Positions 51,704 to 60,875 of a stretch of DNA of 64,000 nucleotides are shown in pieces (the stretch's first letter is position 1; each line of letters begins with the position of its first letter). The DNA comes from Amycolatopsis dendrobii. GTDB taxonomy: Bacteria; Actinomycetota; Actinomycetes; Mycobacteriales; Pseudonocardiaceae. Under the pieces are notes generated by a model. It was given only the letters and a program-made list of their open reading frames with translations. It had not been told where the DNA came from and made no database searches. Position numbers and translations under genes: made by a program. Location of the stretch: contig NZ_JACGZW010000008.1 of NCBI RefSeq assembly GCF_014145675.1, positions 62,001 to 126,000 of the forward strand, read 5' to 3'.

Positions 51704-52495
51704 GTGAACCAGACCGGAGCACAGCCACCAGCCGGAACCCAGGCCATCCGCCGGGCGCTCGGCATCCTGCGGCTGCTCATGGACGAGGACGGGGAGCTCA
51801 CGCTGTCCGCGATCGCCCGCAAACTGGACCTCACGCCGGGCACAACGCACCGGGTGGTGCGCGCGCTGAGCGCCGACGGGCTCGTCGCGCACAACCCCCG
51901 CACCGACAGCTACCACCTGGGCCCCGGCTCGATCCTGCTCGGCCAGGCCGCCCAGCGCGTGCACGGCCTTCAGCTCGCGCTGCCGGTCATCCAGCGGATC
52001 AACGCGGACACCGGGGAATCGGTCAACATCACGATCCGCGAGGGCAACGAGTCGGTCGTCCTGCTGCGCGCGCAGTCGACGCTCCCGTTGCGGTTCGAGC
52101 AGCATCCTGGCGCGCGTTTCCCGTTGTACGCCACGGCTTCCGGCAAGGCGATGCTCGCCAATTCCCTTGATGCGGAGTCCTATCTCGCGAGTCTGCCGGA
52201 GCAGTTGCCCGCGCTGACGCCGCACACCCTCGCGACCCGCGACGCCCTCGCGGTGGAGCTGGCCGAGACGCGCGATCGCGGGTACAGCATCGACAACGAG
52301 GAAAACGTCGCCGGTGTGCGGTGCGTCGGCGCGGGCGTGCTGGACGACCGGGGGCTGGCCCGGGCGGCGGTGGTGATTCAGGTGCCGACCGTGCGACTGC
52401 CCGAGGATCGGGTTGCCGAGCTGGGTGCGCTCGCGATCGATGCCGCCAAGGAGATCGCCCCGTTCCTTCCGCCGGACCGGCTCACTCGCTACTGA
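51704..52495 (+). CDS. IclR-family transcriptional regulator
   Basis: The GTG at 51704 (GGAA upstream) gives 263 residues; longer forms add an arginine-rich, unlike tail. The N-terminal HTH (LTLSAIARKLDLTPGTTHRV) leads to the IclR effector domain (ESVNITIREGNESVVLLRAQ; LYATASGKAMLANSL; GVRCVGAGVLDDRG). It is the expected regulator of the hydroxyacid genes to its right, where IclR-like dyads occur at 55443-55479. Confidence 0.88.
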   Translation: MNQTGAQPPAGTQAIRRALGILRLLMDEDGELTLSAIARKLDLTPGTTHRVVRALSADGLVAHNPRTDSYHLGPGSILLGQAAQRVHGLQLALPVIQRINADTGESVNITIREGNESVVLLRAQSTLPLRFEQHPGARFPLYATASGKAMLANSLDAESYLASLPEQLPALTPHTLATRDALAVELAETRDRGYSIDNEENVAGVRCVGAGVLDDRGLARAAVVIQVPTVRLPEDRVAELGALAIDAAKEIAPFLPPDRLTRY

Positions 52496-52514
52496 CGTCA
52501 AGCCGGACCACACC

Positions 52515-55379
52515 TCAGCCGCCACTGACTCCCATGGCGCGAGCGGTGAGCGAAGCGAGGTGCGCGGGCTGGTGCTCGGACAGCTGCCGAATCTGCGTCC
52601 GGCAGCTGAATCCGTCCGCGTGCACCACCGTCCCCTCCGGCGCCGCGCGCAGGGCGGGCATCAGCTGGTGCTCCGCGACAGCGACGGAAACGTCGTAGTG
52701 CCCCCGCTGGAAGCCGAAATTCCCCGCCAGACCGCAGCAGCCCTCGCGCAACACCTGCGAATGCTCAGACAACCGCCCGAGCAGCTGCGAGTCGGCGTCG
52801 TAGCCGAGGTCCGCGTGCTGGTGACAATGCACCTGAGTGAGCACCGGAGCCGCGGACTTCGTCAACGCGGGAAGCTCGCTCTCCCCGACATGCTCCGCGA
52901 ACGTCCGGACATTGCGCTTCAGCAATGCAGTCCGCGAATCCTCCGGCAGCAGCTCCGACCCGTCCTCCCGCAGGGTCGCGGTACAACTCGGCTCCAGCCC
53001 GATCACCGGAATTCCCTGCCGCAGCCACGGGTCCAGCGCGTCCAAAGACCGGCGCAGCACCCGGCGCGCCGCGCCTAGCTGGCCGGTGCTGTGCCAGGTC
53101 AGTCCACAACAGACAGTCCGCTCGGGGATGACCACCTCGTGGCCAAGGGCTTCCAGCACCGCGACCGCGTCCCGGCCGACCTGGGGGTCGAAGAAGTTCG
53201 TGAAGGTGTCCGGCCACAGCACGACCTTCGACGAGGAACTCGCCCGCTCCCGGCGGCGGAACCACGAAGCGAACGTCGGCGACGCGAGCCGCGGCAATTC
53301 GCGTTCGGCGGCGATCCCGCCCAGGCGGTTCAGGACCGGCCGGAGCGGACCGCCGGCCGCGGCGTTGATCGCGCGGGCGAAGGGCGCGCCCAGCCGGAGC
53401 CAGCGCGGCAGCGCGCCCATCGTGTAGTGCGACATCGGGCGCATCCGCCGCTCGTAATGGCGGCTGAGGAATTCGGTCCGGTAGGAGGCCATGTCGACGC
53501 CGACCGGGCAGTCCGATTTGCACGCCTTGCAGCCGAGGCACAGATCCAGCGCGTCGCGGACTTCGGGCGAACGCCAGCCGTCCTCGATGACGTCGCCGGC
53601 CAGCATTTCGAACAGCAGGCGAGCCCGGCCGCGGGTCGAGTGTTCCTCCTTGCCGGTCGCGCGGTAGCTCGGGCACATCATCCCGCCGGACGCGGACACG
53701 CACTTGCCCACGCCCACGCATCGCCGGGACGCCGCGGCCAGGTCGCCGTCGTCGGCGTGCAGGGCGAGCCGGGCCCGGGTCGGCAGGATCGGCGGGGCGA
53801 TGACCGTGCGCAGGTCGGCGTCCAGCGGCGCGGGATCGACGACCCGGCCGGGGTTCATGCCGTTCGACGGGTCGAAGGCGGCTTTGAAATCGGCGAAGGC
53901 CTGCATGAGCCTCGGCGGGAACATCAGCGGCAGGAGTTCGGCTCGCGCTTGGCCGTCGCCGTGTTCGCCGGACAGCGAGCCGCCGTGGGACACGACGAGT
54001 TCCGCGGCCTCGACCATGAACGATCGATACGCTTCCTTCGCTTCCGGCGCGGCCATCGGGAAGTCGATCCGCACGTGGAGACAGCCGTCGCCGAAGTGGC
54101 CGTAGACCACGCCTTTCCGGCCGTGCTTGTCCAGCAGCAGGTCGAATTCGCGCAGGTACGCGCCGAGCCGGTCCGGCGGGACCGCGGAGTCTTCCCAGCC
54201 GGACCACGCCTCGGAGCCGTCGGCCAGCCGAGTCGCGAGGCCCGCGCCTTCTTCCCGGATCCGCCAGAGTTTCCGCTGGGCGACGGGATCTTGCACGACG
54301 AGCGAAGTGGCGCCGACCTGCGGGGCGCGGGCAGCGACTCGTTGGGCGACGGCGAAAGCCTCGGCCGCGTTGTCGCCGCCGGTTTCCAGGTACAGCCACG
54401 CCGTTCCGTCCGGCAGCGTGCTGCGGTCGCCGGGTTTCCGGGCGTCGAGAGCGGCGACCAAACCGGCCTCGATGCCTTCCATGGTCAGCACCGGGAGGTC
54501 GAGCAGGGCGGGAACCGCGTCGGCGGCGGCGATGCTGTTCTCGAAACCCAGCACGGCGAGGGCGCGCATAGCCGGGATCGGGGCCAGGCTGACGACCGCG
54601 CTCAGCATGGTCGCGCAGGTCCCCTCGGAGCCGACCAGGGCCTTGGCGACGTCGAAACCGTTCTCCGGCAACAGGTATTCGAGGTTGTATCCGGAAACCC
54701 GCCGCGGCAGTTTCGGGTAGCCGAGGCGGATGTCGGCCAGGTATTCGTCGCGCAGGTCCCGCAGGCGGCGGTACAGCTCGCCGACGGAATCCTCGCGGGC
54801 GCAGAACTCCTCCAGCTCAGCCGGTGAAGTCGGGCCGACCTCGAGCCGGGTTCCGTCGAGCAGGGCGATTTCCAGCGCGCGGACGTTGTCGACCGTCTTG
54901 CCCCACGCCACGGAATGCGAACCGCAGGCGTTGTTGCCGATCATGCCGCCGATCGTGCAGCGGCTGTGCGTCGAGGGGTCCGGGCCGAAGGTGAGCCCGT
55001 GCTCGGCGGCCCGTTCGCGCAGCCGGTCCAGCACGAGGCCGGGTTCGACGCGCGCGGTGCGGGCGGCGGGGTCGATGTCCAGCACGCGGTTGAGATGCCG
55101 GGTGAAGTCCAGGATGACCGCGCGGTTCGCGGCCTGCCCGCCGATGCTGGTCGCCGCGCCGCGCGGGAGGACGGGCGCGCCGTGGTCCGCGCACACCTTC
55201 AGCGCCGCCACCACGTCGTCCGCGCTGCGCGGCCGCACCACGAGCAGCGGGACGTGCCGGTAGTTCGACGCGTCGGTGGAGTGGGTGGCGAGCGTGGCCG
55301 GGTCGCCGGCGACTTCGCCGGACACCGCCCGCGCGAGTGCTTCCTGCAGTGCCGAATGCGAACGGGCTCGGGCCGGCAT
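52515..55379 (-). CDS. FAD-binding and Fe-S-binding hydroxyacid dehydrogenase, YdiJ-like
   Basis: The 954-residue protein fuses two units. An FAD-binding PCMH/lactate-dehydrogenase type domain (LPRGAATSIGGQAANRAVILD near residue 79, then GGMIGNNACGSHS) is followed by an Fe-S domain with CVGVGKC, CLGCKACKSDCPVG, and CCG boxes (CCGLTWHSTGQ; CCGLAGNFG). This is the layout of D-lactate/D-2-hydroxyglutarate dehydrogenases of the YdiJ/GlcD-GlcF kind, which pass electrons to the quinone pool. It is divergent from the transhydrogenase gene. D-2-hydroxyglutarate is my preferred substrate, by context. Confidence 0.88.
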   Translation of the reverse strand: MPARARSHSALQEALARAVSGEVAGDPATLATHSTDASNYRHVPLLVVRPRSADDVVAALKVCADHGAPVLPRGAATSIGGQAANRAVILDFTRHLNRVLDIDPAARTARVEPGLVLDRLRERAAEHGLTFGPDPSTHSRCTIGGMIGNNACGSHSVAWGKTVDNVRALEIALLDGTRLEVGPTSPAELEEFCAREDSVGELYRRLRDLRDEYLADIRLGYPKLPRRVSGYNLEYLLPENGFDVAKALVGSEGTCATMLSAVVSLAPIPAMRALAVLGFENSIAAADAVPALLDLPVLTMEGIEAGLVAALDARKPGDRSTLPDGTAWLYLETGGDNAAEAFAVAQRVAARAPQVGATSLVVQDPVAQRKLWRIREEGAGLATRLADGSEAWSGWEDSAVPPDRLGAYLREFDLLLDKHGRKGVVYGHFGDGCLHVRIDFPMAAPEAKEAYRSFMVEAAELVVSHGGSLSGEHGDGQARAELLPLMFPPRLMQAFADFKAAFDPSNGMNPGRVVDPAPLDADLRTVIAPPILPTRARLALHADDGDLAAASRRCVGVGKCVSASGGMMCPSYRATGKEEHSTRGRARLLFEMLAGDVIEDGWRSPEVRDALDLCLGCKACKSDCPVGVDMASYRTEFLSRHYERRMRPMSHYTMGALPRWLRLGAPFARAINAAAGGPLRPVLNRLGGIAAERELPRLASPTFASWFRRRERASSSSKVVLWPDTFTNFFDPQVGRDAVAVLEALGHEVVIPERTVCCGLTWHSTGQLGAARRVLRRSLDALDPWLRQGIPVIGLEPSCTATLREDGSELLPEDSRTALLKRNVRTFAEHVGESELPALTKSAAPVLTQVHCHQHADLGYDADSQLLGRLSEHSQVLREGCCGLAGNFGFQRGHYDVSVAVAEHQLMPALRAAPEGTVVHADGFSCRTQIRQLSEHQPAHLASLTARAMGVSGG

Positions 55380-55442
55380 GGGCGTCTCCTGGGAAATCGG
55401 GGGTTCACAGCGCCGCGGTCGCCGGGCTACCGTGAAGGCTCA

Positions 55443-55479
55443 CCACATAGTGGATATAGCTTCCACATGTTGTCAACAT
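55443..55479. promoter_or_regulatory. Three adjoining dyads in the hydroxyacid intergenic region
   Basis: CCAC-ATA-GTGG (55443-55453), GTGGA-N7-TCCAC (55450-55466) and ATGTTG-T-CAACAT (55467-55479) overlap or abut between the divergent FAD/Fe-S and transhydrogenase genes. The second resembles IclR-type operators (GGA-N-TCC). Confidence 0.5.
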
Positions 55480-55499
55480 CGACGTGAGGAGTGGTCTCC

Positions 55500-56774
55500 T
55501 TGACCGACATGCCCCGCAACGAAAGCGTCTTCACCTGGGCGGCGCCCCCGTTGAAGTTCGGCGCCGGCGCGCTCGACGAACTGGGCGCGGAGGTGGCCGC
55601 GCGGCAGGCCAAGTCGTGCCTGATCCTCACCGACCCCGGCGTCCGCGGCACCGGCATCCCGGACCGGGCGCTCGACTCGATCCGCGCGGCCGGGGTGAAG
55701 AGCGAGATCTTCGACGGCGTCGGCGTCGAACCGACCGACGCGAGCATCGACGAGGCCGTCGCCTACGCCCGCCAGCAGGAATGGGACTGCTTCGTCGCGA
55801 TCGGCGGCGGTTCGGCGATCGACACCGCCAAGGCGGTCAACCTGCTGACCACCCACCCCGGCGAACTGCTCGACTTCGTGACTCCGCCGATCGGCGCGGG
55901 CAAGGCCCCGTGGCTGCCGCTGAAGCCGCTGATCGCCGTGCCGACCACCGCGGGAACCGGGTCCGAATCGACCACGATCTGCGTCGTCGACCTGCTCGGC
56001 CTCCACCTCAAGGCCGGAGTGAGCCACCCGTCGCTGCGCCCGTCGCTGGCGGTCGTCGACCCGCGCACGACGATCAGCCTCCCGTCGGCGGTGACCGCGG
56101 CCAGCGGCATGGACGTCCTGTCGCACGCGCTGGAGAGCTACACCAGCGTCGCGTTCGACGCGAAGCCCGCGCCGGAAGACCCGATGAAGCGGCCGGCGTT
56201 CTGCGGCTCCAACCCGATCAGCGACGTCTGGTGCGAGATGGCGCTGACGTTGGTGGGCAAGCATTTGCGCGCCGCTGTCCTCAATGGACGCGACCTGACC
56301 GCGCGCACCCAGATGGCGCTCGCGTCGACCTACGCCGGGACCGGTTTCGGCAACGCCGGCACGCACCTGCCGCACGCGAACGCGTACCCGATCGCCGGTG
56401 CGGTGAAGCAGTACCGCGCCGAGGGCTACCCGGAGATGCCGATGGTCCCGCACGGCCAGGCCGTGTCCGCGACCGCCGCCGAGGTGTTCCGCTGGACCTA
56501 TCCCGCGGCGCCCGAACGGCATCTGCACGCCGCGCACCTGCTGTCCGGCGGCCAGACCTTCACCGCCGCCGACGGCGCCGACGCGCTCCCCCACGTGCTC
56601 ACGGAGCTGATGGCCGACATCCAGATGCCGAAGGGGCTGCACGCGTTCGGGTACGGCGACGAGGACATCGACACCCTCGTCGACGGCACCCTCAAGCAGA
56701 CCCGCCAGCTGGCTGTCGTGCCCCGTCCGGTCACCCGGACCGCGCTCGAAGACATCTTCCGCCGCTCGCTCTGA
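55500..56774 (+). CDS. Hydroxyacid-oxoacid transhydrogenase (iron-type ADH family)
   Basis: The TTG at 55500 (GAGGAG nine bases upstream) gives 424 residues; the in-frame ATG nine bases later is too far from the ribosome-binding site. The iron-ADH core is clear (FVAIGGGSAIDTAKAVNL; PTTAGTGSESTTICVV). The segment RPAFCGSNPISDVWCEMAL and GFGNAGTHLPHANAYPI are as in human ADHFE1. That enzyme oxidises 4-hydroxybutyrate while reducing 2-oxoglutarate to D-2-hydroxyglutarate. It shares an operon with the MHS transporter and a control region with the YdiJ-like gene. Confidence 0.85.
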   Translation: MTDMPRNESVFTWAAPPLKFGAGALDELGAEVAARQAKSCLILTDPGVRGTGIPDRALDSIRAAGVKSEIFDGVGVEPTDASIDEAVAYARQQEWDCFVAIGGGSAIDTAKAVNLLTTHPGELLDFVTPPIGAGKAPWLPLKPLIAVPTTAGTGSESTTICVVDLLGLHLKAGVSHPSLRPSLAVVDPRTTISLPSAVTAASGMDVLSHALESYTSVAFDAKPAPEDPMKRPAFCGSNPISDVWCEMALTLVGKHLRAAVLNGRDLTARTQMALASTYAGTGFGNAGTHLPHANAYPIAGAVKQYRAEGYPEMPMVPHGQAVSATAAEVFRWTYPAAPERHLHAAHLLSGGQTFTAADGADALPHVLTELMADIQMPKGLHAFGYGDEDIDTLVDGTLKQTRQLAVVPRPVTRTALEDIFRRSL

Positions 56775-56790
56775 CCACCGGGAGTTATCA

Positions 56791-58125
56791 ATGGCGACAA
56801 CTCCGGAGAAGAGCACCGACGTCCGCCTGGTCGTCGCGTCCAGCGTGTTCGGCACGACCGTCGAGTGGTACGACTTCTTCCTCTACGGCACCGCCGCAGG
56901 CCTCGTCTTCAACAAACTGTATTTCCCCGGCTCCGATCCCCTGGTCGGCACCGTGCTGGCCTTCGCGACCTTCGCGCTCGGCTTCCTCGCCCGCCCGATC
57001 GGCGGGTTCGTCTTCGGCCACCTCGGCGACCGGGTGGGGCGCAAGAAGATCCTCGTGGCGACCATGCTCATCATGGGCACCGCGACCTGTCTCATCGGGC
57101 TGCTGCCCGACTACCGGATGATCGGCCCGGCCGCCCCGATCATCCTGGTCGTCCTCCGGCTGGCCCAAGGCGTCGCCGTCGGCGGCGAATGGGGCGGCGC
57201 GGTGCTGATGGCCACCGAGTACGCCCCGGCCGGGAAACGCGGTCTCTACGGCAGTTTCCCGCAGATCGGGCTGGCCATCGGGCTCACCCTGGGCACCGGC
57301 GTGCTGGCGCTGCTGAACGCGGTCACCAGCGACGAGGCGTTCCTGTTGTGGGGCTGGCGGATCGGCTTCCTGCTGTCCGCCGTGCTGGTGGTGGCGGGCC
57401 TGCTGATCCGGGTCAAGGTGATGGAAACCCCGGCCTTCCGCACCATGGCGGCCGAGGAGGGCACCGCGACCGTGCCCGCCGTCGAACTGGTCCGCGACCG
57501 GCTCTCCCGGCGGCATCTGCTGCTCGGCATGGGCAGCCGGTTCACCGAGGGCGTGGCGTTCAACGCGTGGGCGGTCTTCGTGATCTCCTACGGCAGCGGG
57601 ACGCTCAAGCTGGACCGGCAGCCGCTGCTGGTCGGCGTGATGATCGCGGCCGCGGTGATGGTGGTGTTCATCCCGGTGTTCGGCAGAGTGTCCGACCGGC
57701 TGGGCAGGCGGCGGACCTTCACGACCGGAGCCGTGACGACCCTGGTGCTGGCGATCCCGGCGCTGGCGGCCCTGCACAGCGGCAATCCGGTGCTGATCAC
57801 GCTCTCGCTGATCGCGGTGCTGGGCATCAGCTACCCGGTGATGTACGGCCCGCAGGCGGCGTTCTACGCCGAGCTGTTCCCGATTTCGCGGCGATGCACC
57901 GGGATTTCGGTCGTCTACCAGCTTTCCGGCGTCGTGGCTTCGGGGCTTACCCCGCTGATCCTGGCGTATCTCGCCGGGAAGACCGGGACGACCGGCATCC
58001 TGGTCTACCTCGCGGCGACGACCGTGGTGAGCGTGGTCTGCACGCTGGCGATCCGGCAGAGCGACCTGTTCGAGGACGACGAGCGGGTTTCCGCGCCGGC
58101 CAAGGAGGTACCCCGGCTCACCTGA
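56791..58125 (+). CDS. MHS-family metabolite:proton symporter
   Basis: The 444-residue protein shows the MHS signatures: SVFGTTVEWYDFFLYGTAAG in helix 1, ARPIGGFVFGHLGDRVGRKK between helices 2 and 3, and RLAQGVAVGGEWGGAVLMAT. The family imports small organic acids such as citrate, alpha-ketoglutarate and benzoates. It starts 16 bp after the transhydrogenase with GGGAG upstream. Import of 4-hydroxybutyrate or a related hydroxyacid is inferred. Confidence 0.88.
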   Translation: MATTPEKSTDVRLVVASSVFGTTVEWYDFFLYGTAAGLVFNKLYFPGSDPLVGTVLAFATFALGFLARPIGGFVFGHLGDRVGRKKILVATMLIMGTATCLIGLLPDYRMIGPAAPIILVVLRLAQGVAVGGEWGGAVLMATEYAPAGKRGLYGSFPQIGLAIGLTLGTGVLALLNAVTSDEAFLLWGWRIGFLLSAVLVVAGLLIRVKVMETPAFRTMAAEEGTATVPAVELVRDRLSRRHLLLGMGSRFTEGVAFNAWAVFVISYGSGTLKLDRQPLLVGVMIAAAVMVVFIPVFGRVSDRLGRRRTFTTGAVTTLVLAIPALAALHSGNPVLITLSLIAVLGISYPVMYGPQAAFYAELFPISRRCTGISVVYQLSGVVASGLTPLILAYLAGKTGTTGILVYLAATTVVSVVCTLAIRQSDLFEDDERVSAPAKEVPRLT

Positions 58126-58132
58126 GCGGCGG

Positions 58133-58182
58133 GGGTCGTGAGCGGCGTTGCCGGTTCTGGCCGGCAACGCCGCTCACGACCC
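58133..58182. terminator. 22-bp perfect hairpin between convergent genes
   Basis: A 22-bp stem (58133-58154 with 58161-58182) and 6-base loop lie just after the transporter stop and overlap the last codons of the leftward hydrolase. It would act in both directions. No T-tract. Confidence 0.7.
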
Positions 58183-59022
58183 GATCGCCTCGATAACCCG
58201 CTCCCGATCTTGCGGCCGGAGGTAGAGGTAATGCCCCGCCTCCGCCAGAACCTCCACCTCCGCCTGCGGAACCAACCGCCGGAGATTCGCGGCTGCCGCC
58301 ACGGGATCGTGGACGACGCTGCGCCCGCCGAACAACGCCAGCACCGGCGTCCGAATCCCGCGGAGGGCGTCGTCAGGCGGACAGTCTTGGAGCGGGATCC
58401 GCGCCCGGTAGGCACGGATCCCGGCGACGACCACCTGCGCGGCGGGCTGGTCGAACACGTCCTTTCCTGCGGACCAGGCAACGAAGCGCCGCCAATCGCG
58501 GTCGCGGTTCAGCACCAACGCCGCGAGAGCGCGTCGTTGCGTGGCGGCGGAGAACTTGGCGCTGACCGTCGTCGGGTCGAGCAGGCAGATCCCGGCGAGC
58601 CGATCCGGGGCGTGAATCGCCTGGTTGACCGCGTGCCAACCACCGGTCGAGCCGCCGACGAGGCGGACCTCGTCCAGTCCGAGCCCGGCCAGGACGTCGT
58701 CGAGACCGAGGGCGCGGTCGCGGATGCCGGCGAACGGCCTGGTCTGCACGCTGCGACCGGCCTCGCCGAGGGTGTCGAGGGCGTAGACCGGGCCGTCCAG
58801 CCCCGGGATGAGCGGCGCGTAACACACGGCGGTCGCCATCAGGCCCGGCAGGAGCACGAGGGGGCGCGCACCGGCGCCGAAGCGGTAGACGCGAGTGGTC
58901 CCGTGGCGGCACGCGACGTCGAGGACCTCATCGGGCTGAGGGCATTCCCGCAACGCCTTCTCGTAGACCGTGAAATAGCGTTGCTGCGCCTCGGGATTCT
59001 TGAACCGGCCGATCTTCTTCAT
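58174..59022 (-). CDS. Alpha/beta hydrolase
   Basis: The 282-residue protein has VLLPGLMATAVCYAPLIPGL, the nucleophile elbow RLVGGSTGGWHAVNQA (Ser in GGSTGG rather than GxSxG with the usual small residue), GIRTPVLALFGGRSVVHD for the Asp region and EVLAEAGHYLYLRP with the His. It is cytoplasmic. The gene's stop lies in the 22-bp hairpin at 58133-58182. The substrate is unknown. Confidence 0.82.
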   Translation of the reverse strand: MKKIGRFKNPEAQQRYFTVYEKALRECPQPDEVLDVACRHGTTRVYRFGAGARPLVLLPGLMATAVCYAPLIPGLDGPVYALDTLGEAGRSVQTRPFAGIRDRALGLDDVLAGLGLDEVRLVGGSTGGWHAVNQAIHAPDRLAGICLLDPTTVSAKFSAATQRRALAALVLNRDRDWRRFVAWSAGKDVFDQPAAQVVVAGIRAYRARIPLQDCPPDDALRGIRTPVLALFGGRSVVHDPVAAAANLRRLVPQAEVEVLAEAGHYLYLRPQDRERVIEAIGS

Positions 59023-59081
59023 GGCCAGGGACGCTATTTCGCGAACGTCCGGCCGGTCTTGGACGAAAGTAAGATGGCGGC

Positions 59082-59879
59082 ATGGCAGAGTGGTCGCTCG
59101 TCGTCCCGCGCCGGGACATCACGGCCTCCCGAGGACTGCATGTCTTCGGAAGTCCCCGGGTCCCCGGCGTCCTGGACTACGCGGGCCACGACTTCCCGCC
59201 GTCCGCCGAACTGCCTTGGCGAGTAACGCCTTTGGGCGCGATCACCATGATCCTGGACTTCGCGGCGCCTGCTCGGACGCTGCCGTTGTCGCCGGTCTTG
59301 GGCTTGCGAGACCGGCCCCTGCTCGTCTCGCAAGCCGGACCCGCGAAAGGGATCACGGTCGCGCTGACTCCGCCCGCCGCGCACGCGTTGTTCGGAGTGC
59401 CGCTGCGCCTGCTGGCGAACGCGACCGTGTCCGCCACCGATCTCCTCGGCCGCGACGCCGTCCTGCTCGCCGAGCAACTCGCGTCCGCACCCGACTGGAC
59501 CGCGCGCTTCGCCCTGCTCGACGGCTTCCTGCTCCCCCGCGTCCGGTCCGGCCCCGCCTTGGCCCGCCCGGTGCACGCCGCGTGGCACCGGCTTGCGTCC
59601 GCGCCAGTCCGGGTCGACGCGGTGGCCGCCGAGATCGGCTGGTCACGGCAGCATCTGACGGTCCGCTTCCGCGAACAGATCGGCCTCTCGCCCCGGACCG
59701 TCGGCCGGATCGCCCGCCTGCACCGCGCGGTGTCCCGGCTCCCGGCGGCGCGGTCCTGGGCCGAATTGGCACTCAACTGCGGATATGCCGATCAATCCCA
59801 CCTGAACCGCGATTTTCGCAGCCTTACCGGATGCACACTTACGGAATACGTCAGCGAGTCGCAGTGGCAGCCTCGGTGA
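59082..59879 (+). CDS. AraC-family transcriptional regulator
   Basis: The 265-residue protein has a variable N-terminal domain with a short cupin-like pattern (PLGAITMILDFAAPARTLPL) and a C-terminal AraC pair of HTHs: VAAEIGWSRQHLTVRFREQI and LALNCGYADQSHLNRDFRSL, ending GCTLTEYV. It is divergent from the hydrolase gene, a likely target. Its 3' end overlaps the sigma gene by 29 bp. Confidence 0.85.
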   Translation: MAEWSLVVPRRDITASRGLHVFGSPRVPGVLDYAGHDFPPSAELPWRVTPLGAITMILDFAAPARTLPLSPVLGLRDRPLLVSQAGPAKGITVALTPPAAHALFGVPLRLLANATVSATDLLGRDAVLLAEQLASAPDWTARFALLDGFLLPRVRSGPALARPVHAAWHRLASAPVRVDAVAAEIGWSRQHLTVRFREQIGLSPRTVGRIARLHRAVSRLPAARSWAELALNCGYADQSHLNRDFRSLTGCTLTEYVSESQWQPR

Positions 59880-60651
59880 GCTGCTCCCGCAAGGTGCTCA
59901 GCGTCCGGGCCAGCAGCCGCGAAACCTGCATCTGCGACAGCCCGACCCGACCGGCGATCTGGCTCTGCGTCATGTTCGAGAAGAACCGCATGACGACGAT
60001 CGCGCGCTCCCGCTCCGGCAGGCTCCGCAGCAGCGGCTTGAGCGTCTCCCGGTCCTCGAGCTTCTCGATTTCCGGGTCCTCGTCGCCGAGGGTGTCGGCC
60101 AGCGCGAGCGAGCCGGTCTCGTCGTGGGCCGGGTAGTCGATGGACGCGGCCTGGTAGGCGTTCCCGGCGTGCAGGGCTTCGGTCACCTCGTCCAGGTCGA
60201 GGTCGAGATGGTCGGCGAGTTCGCGCGCGGTGGGCGCGCGGCCGATGCGCTGGCCCAGGTCGGTGGCGGCCTGGCCGATCGTCACGTGGAGTTCCTTGAG
60301 CCGCCGCGGGACGCGGACCGACCAGGTGTGGTCGCGGAAGTAGCGGCGGACCTCGCCCATCACGGTCGGGACTGCGAAGGCGACGAAATCCGTCTGCCGC
60401 GCCGGATCGTAGCGGTCGACGGCGTTGATGAGGCCGATCCGCGCCACCTGCAAGAGGTCCTCGGACGGCTGGCCGCGCCGGGCGAAGCGGCGCGCGATGT
60501 GCTCGGCCAGCGGAAGGTGCTCCTCGATGAGGCGGCGGCGCAGCCGCGAGTGCTCGTCGGTGTCCTCGGCGAGGTGGCTGATCTCCTCGAACAGCACCGC
60601 GCAGTGGCGGTAGTCGTCGCGCCGGGTGCGGGTCATGGTCGCCGCGGTCAT
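59851..60651 (-). CDS. SigB/SigF-family RNA polymerase sigma factor
   Basis: The 266-residue protein has sigma region 2 (PSEDLLQVARIGLINAVDRY, then PARQTDFVAFAVPTVMGEVR, RYFRDHTWSVRVPRRLKEL), region 3 (APTARELADHLDLDLDEVTE) and region 4 (VMRFFSNMTQSQIAGRVGLS, QMQVSRLLARTLSTLREQL). This is the stress/sporulation SigB/F/G type used with anti-sigma kinases and STAS antagonists. GGAGGATTTAC precedes the ATG. No anti-sigma gene is adjacent. Confidence 0.92.
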   Translation of the reverse strand: MTAATMTRTRRDDYRHCAVLFEEISHLAEDTDEHSRLRRRLIEEHLPLAEHIARRFARRGQPSEDLLQVARIGLINAVDRYDPARQTDFVAFAVPTVMGEVRRYFRDHTWSVRVPRRLKELHVTIGQAATDLGQRIGRAPTARELADHLDLDLDEVTEALHAGNAYQAASIDYPAHDETGSLALADTLGDEDPEIEKLEDRETLKPLLRSLPERERAIVVMRFFSNMTQSQIAGRVGLSQMQVSRLLARTLSTLREQLTEAATATR

Positions 60652-60875
60652 GTAAATCCTCCTGACAGCCGAAGGGAACGTGACTCGTGTAGTGCCATGG
60701 AGCGCATCGCGTTGCCGACGCTAATCATCCTTAGTGGACAGTGCCCGGCGTCGCAAGGCGAGCGCGCGGCGGATCCGCGTGCTGGCCGGGGCGACAGGCA
60801 GCCGGAGTGTCATGGCCGGGTGGTACCCGCCCGAGGACAGGATCAATCGGCCGGCCACCCGAATGGGGGCTCAAG

